Below are positions 15,371 to 20,774 of a stretch of DNA of 20,774 nucleotides, one piece after another. The notes below the pieces were generated by a model. It had not been told where the DNA came from, did no database searches, and saw nothing but the letters and a program-made list of their open reading frames with translations. The stretch is taken from positions 1 to 20,774 of the forward strand of contig JAYOFM010000068.1 in the NCBI GenBank assembly GCA_038117225.1, written 5' to 3'. Positions within the stretch are counted from its first letter, which is position 1; every line of letters begins with the position of its first letter. The position numbers and the translations under genes are program-made. This DNA is from JAYOFM01 sp038117225 (GTDB taxonomy: Bacteria; Pseudomonadota; Alphaproteobacteria; Rhodospirillales; Casp-alpha2).

Positions 15371-16164
15371 ATCGGATCCACATCAAGCCGGATGGCAATG
15401 CCTTCCAGTTCATCGGACACGGCGGGGTAGCGCTGCACCACCTGCGGGTCGTGCCCGGGCACCAGATGATTTTCGGAATCGGCGAGGCCGCGAAGCGTCT
15501 GCCAGCCGGCCATCATGTCTGGTGCCTTGTAGATAATGGGGAACGGGTTTCCGGTTTCGCGATTATCGTAAAGGTGCATGGCATCGGAGGCGATGACGAC
15601 CCAGCCCCGCTGGGTATTCACCCGAACAGACTGCAGACCCATGGTGTGGCCGCCGATCAGATGGACCGACAGACCCGACGCCAGGGTGGCGTCGCCATCG
15701 TGGAAAGTGACGCGGTTGCCGTAGAGGGCGCGCACCATTTCGACCACGTCGTCGACGTTGTAGGAATTGCGTAGATAGGGATGGCGCATGTGGCGGCCGG
15801 TGACGTAGCTCATCTCCAAATCCTGGATGTGGAACGTCGCCTTGGGGAATAGGTCCACATTACCGCCGTGGTCATAATGCATGTGGGTGATAATGACGTC
15901 TTCGACCTCTGATGCCTCGATGCCGATCAAGCGGAGGCCATCATCGACCGAGCGGAAAAGATCACGCCCCCGAGCTTTCGCCGCGACATGGTCGAAGCCG
16001 GTATCGATGACGAAGGTACGGCTATCCGACACCGCCGCCCAGACGAAGTAATCGATGGTCGTCGGTTCGTCGTGTAGATCGACGGGAGCGGTGAAGTTGT
16101 CCTGCTTCTTGCGGTGATGGGTGCCGTATTTGATGGCATAGAGCCGATAAACGTCGCCGCTCAT
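15367..16164 (-). CDS. MBL-fold hydrolase, N-acyl-homoserine-lactonase-like
   Basis: A 265-residue metallo-beta-lactamase-fold enzyme with a complete two-metal site: THMHYDHGG (His 94, His 96, Asp 98, His 99), His 173 in IGGHTMG, Asp 194 in ASDA and His 238 in VPGHDP. The spacing and the YLRNSYNVDDV segment resemble the AHL-lactonase (AiiA/AttM) branch, which opens the lactone ring of quorum-sensing signals, but many relatives act on other lactones. No luxI or luxR gene is nearby. The start at ATG 16162-16164 has GGGAG at 7 nt and is preferred over the longer frame from 16239. A promoter-like pair lies just upstream. Confidence 0.82.
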   Translation of the reverse strand: MSGDVYRLYAIKYGTHHRKKQDNFTAPVDLHDEPTTIDYFVWAAVSDSRTFVIDTGFDHVAAKARGRDLFRSVDDGLRLIGIEASEVEDVIITHMHYDHGGNVDLFPKATFHIQDLEMSYVTGRHMRHPYLRNSYNVDDVVEMVRALYGNRVTFHDGDATLASGLSVHLIGGHTMGLQSVRVNTQRGWVVIASDAMHLYDNRETGNPFPIIYKAPDMMAGWQTLRGLADSENHLVPGHDPQVVQRYPAVSDELEGIAIRLDVDPI

Positions 16165-16186
16165 GGTGTTCTCCCTTGTTTCCAGG

Positions 16187-16215
16187 ATTATCGATGTCGG
16201 AAACAGCGGCCGCAA
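16187..16215 (-). promoter_or_regulatory. Probable promoter of the MBL lactonase-like gene
   Basis: On the minus strand TTGCGG (16210-16215), a 17-bp spacer and GATAAT (16187-16192) precede the ATG at 16164 by 22 bp. A perfect palindrome TGACC-TC-GGTCA (16227-16238) lies just upstream of the -35 and could be a regulator site. Confidence 0.45.
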
Positions 16216-16289
16216 GGACCGAACATTGACCTCGGTCATTTCCCTTGGCCGCTGATCCGGTCAACATGAGTGAAACAGGAGGAGACACC

Positions 16290-16484
16290 ATGGATTTCCA
16301 TGATCTGATGACCGCCATCAACCTCGCCGTCGACGAAATGGAGACCAAGCCCGAGGACGCGCACGAGGTCCACATGCGGCTTCGTGAATTGCTCGACCAG
16401 ATCAAGGCGACCGGCATGCCGCTGCCCGCTGACCTAGTGGAATTGGAACACCGGCTGGAACATGACGTGGAGGGCGTGGACTGA
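16290..16484 (+). CDS. Small hypothetical protein, 64 aa
   Basis: A short acidic, helical protein (starts MDFHDLMTAINLAVDEME, ends LEHRLEHDVEGVD) with heptad-like leucines in LRELLDQIKATGMPLPADLVELEHRL. The start at ATG 16290 is supported by AGGAGG 7 nt upstream; an ATG at 16266 is also in frame but less well placed. I do not recognise a family. It is divergent from the lactonase-like gene and followed by the DUF427 gene, possibly in one transcript. Confidence 0.7.
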   Translation: MDFHDLMTAINLAVDEMETKPEDAHEVHMRLRELLDQIKATGMPLPADLVELEHRLEHDVEGVD

Positions 16485-16535
16485 GGCCTCGCCGACACCT
16501 TGACAAGCGACGGCGCGACGATCGACCCTGTGGGC

Positions 16536-16898
16536 ATGACTGATCTCGGTTCCGCCCATCGTATCGCCATTGAGCCGCATGCCGGCGTCGTCCGTGTCAG
16601 CGTCGGCGGGCGCGTGATCGCCGAATCATCCCGTGCTCTGTGTTTGCGCGAAGGGGCGTATCCGGCAGTGTTTTATATCCCCCGCGACGATGCTCGCATG
16701 GATGAATTGACGCCGACCGATCACGCCACCCATTGCCCATTCAAGGGCGCCGCGTCGTACTTCAGCATCGTTGGCGGTGGTGACGAACTGGTGAACGTGG
16801 TTTGGAGTTACGCCGCGCCTATCGAAGCGGTCGCCGCGATCAGGGAGCACCTGGCGTTTTATGCGAACAAGGTCGATATCACCGTTACCGGCGGCTGA
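16536..16898 (+). CDS. DUF427 domain protein
   Basis: A compact 120-residue beta-rich protein with the hallmarks of DUF427: GGRVIAESSRALCLREGAYPAVFYIPRDD, HCPFKGAASYFSI, and a closing VWSYAAPIEAVAAIREHLAFYANKVDI. Members are widespread small soluble proteins of unknown biochemical role. ATG 16536 is used here; a TTG at 16500 would add 12 residues with no better ribosome site. It ends 5 bp from the convergent gpt gene. Confidence 0.88.
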   Translation: MTDLGSAHRIAIEPHAGVVRVSVGGRVIAESSRALCLREGAYPAVFYIPRDDARMDELTPTDHATHCPFKGAASYFSIVGGGDELVNVVWSYAAPIEAVAAIREHLAFYANKVDITVTGG

Positions 16899-16903
16899 TC
16901 CCA

Positions 16904-17410
16904 CTAGGATTCCTTGGGCGCCAGCGGTGCCACGTAGCGCGGTTCCGTATCCCACGGAAAGAACACCCAAACATTCTGTGCTACATCGTGCACGTAAGTA
17001 TCCACGTGTGCCAGCCCTTGCGGCTTGGCATAGACGGTGGCGAAGTGGGCCTTCGGAAGCAGGCGCCGTGCCTCGGCGGCGGTGGCGCCGGTGTCAACCA
17101 GATCATCGACCAGCAGCCAGCCGGCACCGCCGTTGGCCATGGCATCTTCCGGTGTCTTCAGAACACGGATACTGCCTTGCGTCTGTTCCGCGTAGCTGGT
17201 GATACAAAGCGTATCGACCACGTGGATGCCCATTTCGCGGGCGATGATGGCGGCGGGCACCAAGCCACCCCGCGTTAAGGCCACGATACCGACCCAGGGC
17301 TCATGCCCGTTCCCCGTGCCGATCAAGCGGCGCACCAGTTCCTTGGTGTCGCGATGCACGTCGGCCCAGGTGACATGGCGATGCGGGATGTCCTCGCGGA
17401 CGTCGTTCAT
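16904..17410 (-). CDS. gpt: Xanthine-guanine phosphoribosyltransferase
   Basis: Purine salvage enzyme that converts guanine, xanthine and, less well, hypoxanthine to nucleotides using PRPP. The 168 residues align by eye with the E. coli type: HVTWADVH, GIVALTRGGLVPAAIIAREMG (41-61), the PRPP-binding loop VDDLVDTGAT (101-110), and PKAHFATVYAKP followed by the C-terminal hood ending in PWDTEPRYVAPLAP. GGAGG precedes ATG 17408-17410 at good distance. The gene stands alone, separated from the upstream lipoprotein gene by a strong terminator. Confidence 0.95.
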   Translation of the reverse strand: MNDVREDIPHRHVTWADVHRDTKELVRRLIGTGNGHEPWVGIVALTRGGLVPAAIIAREMGIHVVDTLCITSYAEQTQGSIRVLKTPEDAMANGGAGWLLVDDLVDTGATAAEARRLLPKAHFATVYAKPQGLAHVDTYVHDVAQNVWVFFPWDTEPRYVAPLAPKES

Positions 17411-17463
17411 GAATATCCTCCGTCACGGCCATTAAACCCGGAACCCGGCCAGGGGTCAGCCGC

Positions 17464-17501
17464 AAAAAAAAACCGGCACTCCAATTAAAGAGCGCCGGTT
17501 T
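17464..17501 (-). terminator. Intrinsic terminator of the lipoprotein gene
   Basis: On the minus strand a 12-bp stem (AAACCGGCGCTC with GAGTGCCGGTTT, one G-T pair, 8-nt loop TTTAATTG) runs directly into nine T residues. It lies 27 bp after the stop of the lipoprotein gene and before gpt, so it separates the two. The plus strand lacks a T-run after the stem, so it acts in one direction. Confidence 0.9.
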
Positions 17502-17527
17502 CTTGAAATCGGATACCGATGCGGGCG

Positions 17528-18721
17528 TCAGCGCAGGTAGAGATGCACCTCGTTGGTCTTGATGCCCGGCTGCGTCTTTGCCGACACCGCGACACGTGCA
17601 GGCGGCAGGCCCATTTCGGAGAGCGAGCGCAGGACGTTTTCGGCATGGCGGCGTGCCTTGTTGGAATTCAACGCGACCCGCGCGGCGCCACCCGCGGCGG
17701 GGGCCACGGCGACCAGATCGAACAGGGCGTTGGGACGACGTTCCAGCACCTTGCTGACTGCGGAATACAGCGCCTGCTGATAGGGTACGTCCTGGCGATC
17801 AAAGCGGACCACGACCAGCGGGCGCCGCCCGGTGGTGTCGAGCGGTCCAGAGGCGGCGACGGACGGACCGGCCGAGGCCATGGCCTTGTTAATTAGGCTG
17901 CCGCCGTAAATTTCGCCCGACTTGATACCGGCGGACATGAGATTGAGGTTCGAGCGCTCGGAACTGACATAGCTGGTCTGGCGACGCACGTCCTCGGTCA
18001 CTTCCTTCAAAAGGCGATCGATGAGAACGGCGGTACGATTGGTTTCGTCTTCCAGGATGGCGAGTTGGCGATGATCCTCGTCGACGGCGCCGGAAACACC
18101 GAATGCGGCGCGGGCCGATTCCGAAAGGTACGTCGACAAGGTTGAATTATTGGCGACCGCGTTCAACAGGTTGTTCATGCGGTCGATATCCTGGGCGATG
18201 CGATCCAGGTCCGACTGGGCGCTCTTGAACTGCTGCACCAGGATCGGATTGCCGGGCGTGGTGCCGACCTGCAGGCGCGCATTCACCGCGGCGATGGTGC
18301 CGTGATAGCGCTGCGAATTCTCAACCAGTACCGTGCGCAATTGCTGCAGCTGGCCATTTTGCTGACCGAGCGAGCCCTGCAGGCGCTGCAGATCATTGCG
18401 CAGTTCCTCGACCTGTTTGCCGACATAGGTGCCGGTCGCCTGGCCGGGGGTCACGCCGGGCGGCGTGAAATCGCCACTGCCGAGCTGCGGCTGGGCGGAA
18501 ACCGCCTGTCCGGCGCCGGCGGCGGCTTGAACACCACCAGCGGCCGATGCCTGTGCCGTTTGCCGCGGAGGTGGCGCGGCGGGGGCCGGCTGCGCGGTCG
18601 TGGCCTTGCCGGCCGGGTCCTCGCCGGTCAGCGACGGCCACAGCGAGTCGTCGGTGAAGGAGCAGGCGGACAATAGCAGTGCCGCCGTCAGGATGGATGT
18701 GCCAGATCTCGTCAATCCCAT
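17528..18721 (-). CDS. Large envelope lipoprotein of unknown function
   Basis: A 397-residue secreted lipoprotein: N-terminus ending in LLLSAC (lipobox, Cys 20), then an Ala/Pro/Gln-rich linker to about residue 95. Helical, probably coiled-coil segments follow (VEELRNDLQRLQGSLGQQNGQLQQL near 104-128, and about 160-190 and 220-255), and then a C-terminal alpha/beta domain of about 95 residues. That domain ends in NSNKARRHAENVLRSLSEMGLPPARV and has an OmpA/MotB-like rhythm without a clear peptidoglycan-binding signature. I do not recognise a named family. ATG 18719-18721 lacks a strong ribosome site. A clear terminator follows the gene. A role tethering or sensing within the envelope is inference only. 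Confidence 0.75.
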   Translation of the reverse strand: MGLTRSGTSILTAALLLSACSFTDDSLWPSLTGEDPAGKATTAQPAPAAPPPRQTAQASAAGGVQAAAGAGQAVSAQPQLGSGDFTPPGVTPGQATGTYVGKQVEELRNDLQRLQGSLGQQNGQLQQLRTVLVENSQRYHGTIAAVNARLQVGTTPGNPILVQQFKSAQSDLDRIAQDIDRMNNLLNAVANNSTLSTYLSESARAAFGVSGAVDEDHRQLAILEDETNRTAVLIDRLLKEVTEDVRRQTSYVSSERSNLNLMSAGIKSGEIYGGSLINKAMASAGPSVAASGPLDTTGRRPLVVVRFDRQDVPYQQALYSAVSKVLERRPNALFDLVAVAPAAGGAARVALNSNKARRHAENVLRSLSEMGLPPARVAVSAKTQPGIKTNEVHLYLR

Positions 18722-19013
18722 GTCGCGCGACTGCCCTTTTGTTGCCGACCCGCCGAATTGTTATCGACGCGCGTACGTTCCGCCACGAGTACTACTCGGG
18801 TATAGCATATCTATGCCCCAAGGGAAGGACGGAACGCCCCCATTCCCATTCGTGGCTCGGATATTACAGAATGGCCGGAGTCGCGACAAGTTCCAAGTTT
18901 TTAGAGCGCCTTAGACCGCCAAACGGGTGAAATTTCCGATCCTTGCCATTGCCGAAGCCCGGATGTAAGTTCCCCCCGCCCTTCACAGGAGGGTGGCTCC
19001 CGCAAGGAGTTTA
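18722..19013. other. Spacer between the lipoprotein gene and tRNA-Arg, with two dyads
   Basis: No gene seen. On the lipoprotein side there are two adjoining dyads: CGAGTA-C-TACTCG (18786-18798) and GGGTATAG-CATAT-CTATGCCC (18798-18818, one G-T pair). They sit about 65-100 bp upstream of the lipoprotein start and could be operator sites or a promoter-embedded hairpin. Confidence 0.4.
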
Positions 19014-19090
19014 GCGCCCGTAGCTCAATTGGATAGAGCGTCTGACTACGGATCAGGAGGTTGGGGGTTCGAGTCCTCCCGGGCGCGCCA
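19014..19090 (+). tRNA. tRNA-Arg (anticodon ACG)
   Basis: Folds as a complete cloverleaf: acceptor GCGCCCG/CGGGCGC, D stem GCTC/GAGC, anticodon stem TCTGA/TCAGG with loop CTACGGA (anticodon ACG), variable AGGTT, T stem GGGGG/CCTCC around TTCGAGT, discriminator G, and an encoded CCA at 19088-19090. The ACG anticodon is normally read after A-to-I editing and decodes CGU/CGC/CGA. Confidence 0.97.
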
Positions 19091-19135
19091 TATTTTCAAT
19101 GGCTTAACTTATTGTGGCCAGGCCCTTTTTCATTT

Positions 19136-19156
19136 TAGGAAGCACATAGGAAGCAC
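19136..19156. repeat. Tandem TAGGAAGCAC repeat just after the tRNA
   Basis: TAGGAAGCAC occurs at 19136-19145 and 19147-19156, an 11-bp period, 46 bp after the tRNA 3' end. Direct repeats beside a tRNA can be integrase arm sites or remnants of an integration event. No integrase gene is in view. Confidence 0.45.
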
Positions 19157-19246
19157 GCGGGCCGCTTTCGAAGGGCCATGCTTGTGGCCCCATAACCCGA
19201 TGATTTCCTCCCTATTTAGCAGTAGTGGTCAGCAGCCTTTAGCGAC

Positions 19247-19396
19247 CTAGCTGTTGATGATCTTCATGGCAGCAAAAATGCTGGCGATGAAGAGCGCCGC
19301 AGTGGCGCCGTAGGGATCGCCGTATGGCACGAATCCGAACGGGACACACCACATGTCCCAAAGCGTAATGCCGAATGTCTGAATTGCGAACCACAT
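19247..19396 (-). CDS. Small single-pass membrane protein, 49 aa, unrecognised
   Basis: A 49-codon minus-strand ORF from ATG 19394-19396 to TAG 19247-19249. It is preceded by AAAGGAGG ending 6 nt before the ATG, the best ribosome binding site in the window. The product starts MWFAIQTFGITLWDMWCVPF, continues with an aromatic, Gly/Pro/Tyr-rich loop (GFVPYGDPYG, 21-30), and ends with a membrane helix (ATAALFIASIFAAMKII, 31-47). Trp, Phe, Tyr and Met are unusually frequent. I know of no family for it. Longer frames overlapping it on the same strand (19239-19535, 19264-19569) have Arg/His-rich unstructured translations and are shadows. It lies in the gene-poor region after tRNA-Arg. Confidence 0.65.
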   Translation of the reverse strand: MWFAIQTFGITLWDMWCVPFGFVPYGDPYGATAALFIASIFAAMKIINS

Positions 19397-20239
19397 GGCG
19401 TTCCTCCTTTCGGTAATCCCGCTGCCGTAGCTTTCGCCTTAGGCCGGTGATGTTGCGTCCCACCGTTTTCGATGGTTTGCCGTTTCGAGGAGAGGGGCCT
19501 TGTGCCAATCGAGAAGGGGGCAGGCCGCCGCTCAACTTCTGTAATCAATCTAACACTCGCCAGCAGCATGGGCAGTGATGGGCGTCACGTAGGATTGGAA
19601 GTACGCATTAACTACCACCACCAACTAGCAAGCGCACCGACCTGGCCGGTGAAGCACTTATGACGACCGGGTCAAGTGGCCCAGCGAGTCTACGAGTGGC
19701 TAATTGACGCGGCGGCGACACCGACACAATTGAAACTAACCGCCACACTCCGTGGCGGTTCTGCAGACAGCTTTCTTTCTGAAGTGATCCAACTGCAAGT
19801 TGGTCGTGAGGATTGTTAAGGACGGCGAAACCGTCCTTAACATCGCGATAGCGATTTCGTGACGGAACTCCCCCCGCCAAAAACCAAACAGGGGGTGTTA
19901 GATATGGCTTTGGGGCTTAAGTGAGGTCGACGGGCACGTAGAATTATTGGTTTTGCGTTTGGACCCGGACGAGGGAGCAGGCCATACGTCGATTTACTTG
20001 AGCAGTGATGCAACCGCCTGCTCAGCCAGGTCGGGGCGGTGACTTGGCGGAAGGCGTGTAATATGGTTGGCCCAGGAGGCCCGCGATGCACCGACACTTG
20101 CCCCGCACCATCCACGATCTCACTTCCGTTTCAGCGTGCTAACCGAACGTGGATTTGACGACCCACTGAAGGCCGTTGGTGACCCATTGCCGACTCTTGT
20201 TTTTTCCAATTCAGCGAAACGAGGCAGTTATGGCTTTGA
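19397..20239. other. Gene-poor stretch with a cluster of hairpins
   Basis: No convincing protein gene in 843 bp. Marginal open frames exist (19502-19663 plus from GTG; 19837-20115 minus), but neither has family-like sequence. The middle holds several perfect hairpins in a row, listed separately. An AGGAGG six nt before an ATG at 20086 opens an 18-codon plus-strand frame (starting MHRHLPRTIHDL) with no downstream gene to serve. A T-rich run lies at 20200-20205. The base composition looks less GC-rich than the main part of the window. Confidence 0.5.
19738..19899. ncRNA. Hairpin cluster, possible structured RNA or recombination site
   Basis: Five inverted repeats follow one another: AACCGCCAC/GTGGCGGTT (19738-19760, 9 bp, 5-nt loop), CCAACT/AGTTGG (19789-19803, 3-nt loop), GTTAAGGACGG/CCGTCCTTAAC (19815-19841, 11 bp, CGAAA loop), ATCGC/GCGAT (19842-19855, 4-nt loop) and AACTCCCCC/GGGGGTGTT (19866-19899, one mismatch). 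All but the last are perfect. None ends in a typical U-tract, and no protein gene spans them. A small structured RNA is one reading; the folded single strand of a mobile element is another. Strand is undetermined. Confidence 0.35.
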
Positions 20240-20774
20240 CTAGAATTTGTATGCAAAGCCAATTCCAACGACCAAGGGATTAAGTTCAGTGCCGGGTGCG
20301 TTCACGCCACCGTTGTTGGCAACGATGTCGGTGCTGACCCAGACTTTTTTCACGTCGAGGTTAAACGCCCATTTGTCGCTCAGTGCATAATCAAATCCCG
20401 CCTGAAGCGCCCAGCCGAACTCATCACTGTATGAAACATCCGTCACACTGCGGCCTTTATCCGCATTATATGTGATGGTGTAGTTCACACCGGCACCGAT
20501 ATACGGGCTGAACTTGCTTTTCGGCTGGAAGTGATACTGCAGGGTCAAGACCGGTGGCAATGCCCAAACGGTGCCCAGATCAAGATCGCCCGAAGTTGAC
20601 CCCTTGACTTCAACCGAGTGCTTGGTGGTCGCCAAAATCAGTTCGGCGGCAATATTGTCGGTGAAGAAATAGGAGAAATCCAGTTCCGGGACAAAAGCAT
20701 CGCTTGTGCGGGCGTCGCCGCCGAGTTCATTTGTTGTCCCGCTGGTATCGGTCATAAACCCTATACCGCGTACG
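20240..20774 (-). CDS. ompW: OmpW-family outer membrane protein, C-terminal part
   Basis: The frame is open through the window edge, so the signal peptide and first strands lie beyond 20774. The visible 178 codons match the OmpW 8-stranded beta-barrel: VRGIGF at the edge, PELDFSYFFTDNIAAELIL, LPPVLTLQYHFQPKSKFSPYIGAGVNYT, GWALQAGFDYALSDKWAFNLDVKKVW, and the C-terminal GIGFAYKF ending in Phe, as required for BAM insertion. OmpW proteins form a narrow hydrophobic channel and are often linked to stress or hydrophobic-compound uptake. An internal ATG at 20755 is not the true start. Codon use looks less GC-rich than in genes left of the tRNA. Confidence 0.92.
   Translation of the reverse strand, partial: VRGIGFMTDTSGTTNELGGDARTSDAFVPELDFSYFFTDNIAAELILATTKHSVEVKGSTSGDLDLGTVWALPPVLTLQYHFQPKSKFSPYIGAGVNYTITYNADKGRSVTDVSYSDEFGWALQAGFDYALSDKWAFNLDVKKVWVSTDIVANNGGVNAPGTELNPLVVGIGFAYKF

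Noticed and set aside
18993..19250. 85-codon plus-strand open frame
   Set aside because: It runs through the tRNA-Arg gene; the apparent VAQLDRASDYGSGG-type peptide is a known false translation of tRNA genes.
19502..19663. 53-codon plus-strand frame from GTG with GAGGAG upstream
   Set aside because: The translation has no domain-like or membrane character and the frame is short; without homologues it cannot be told from chance.
19837..20115. 92-codon minus-strand open frame
   Set aside because: It spans several hairpins and its translation is Pro/Arg/Ser-rich without pattern; no ribosome site.
20086..20142. 18-codon plus-strand frame after AGGAGG (leader-peptide-like)
   Set aside because: The ribosome site is good, but no downstream gene lies on that strand within the window, so a leader role has no target. 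Noted within the gene-poor stretch only.

Overview
The window is a stretch of GC-rich bacterial chromosome, most likely from an alphaproteobacterium, possibly Rhodospirillales. That placement is inferred from the two-domain dCTP deaminase, the panBC pair, Gpt, RecX, the two-domain-style ORFs packed with G/C third positions, and a Bug-type tripartite tricarboxylate transporter. No rRNA, dnaA or other anchor gene is present, so the taxonomy is not firm.

Layout. Positions 1-303 hold the last part of a REP-associated (IS200/Y1-like) transposase and a cluster of short direct repeats. Positions 304-875 hold no convincing gene, but contain a perfect 12-bp inverted repeat that encloses helically phased TGCTGACA repeats. 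Positions 876-4061 (minus) are a tctC-tctB-tctA transporter operon whose tctC carries an in-frame amber codon. Around 4144-4310 the ends of two truncated genes meet: an unrecognised minus-strand C-terminus and the C-terminal half of a plus-strand metallo-beta-lactamase-fold hydrolase. A small GAF protein follows, then a convergent ABC-2 permease, and divergently recX.

Positions 7052-10317 (plus) hold an MscS-type channel, overlapping arsC, and a TPR/glycosyltransferase-like protein with a histone-H1-like lysine-rich tail. Convergent to it are a lipoprotein gamma-glutamyltranspeptidase and a dCTP deaminase gene broken by a nonsense codon and at least one single-base frameshift (both minus). 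An AT-rich divergent spacer with DnaA-box-like sequences separates dcd from panB-panC, which encode two steps of pantothenate synthesis. panC overlaps by 4 bp, tail to tail, a lactonase-like MBL hydrolase. Then come a 64-residue hypothetical protein, a DUF427 protein, gpt (minus), a strong intrinsic terminator, and a large lipoprotein of unknown function.

From a tRNA-Arg(ACG) at 19014-19090 to the end, the sequence looks less GC-rich and gene-poor. It holds direct repeats just after the tRNA, a 49-codon small membrane-protein ORF with a near-perfect ribosome binding site, a run of perfect hairpins, and the C-terminal part of an OmpW-family porin. This resembles the edge of an acquired region.

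No complete novel multi-gene system is evident. The items most worth a second look are the 49-aa protein, the hairpin cluster beside it, the phased-repeat element near 620-727, the H1-tailed TPR protein, and the concentration of broken genes (tctC, the 4.3-kb junction, dcd).
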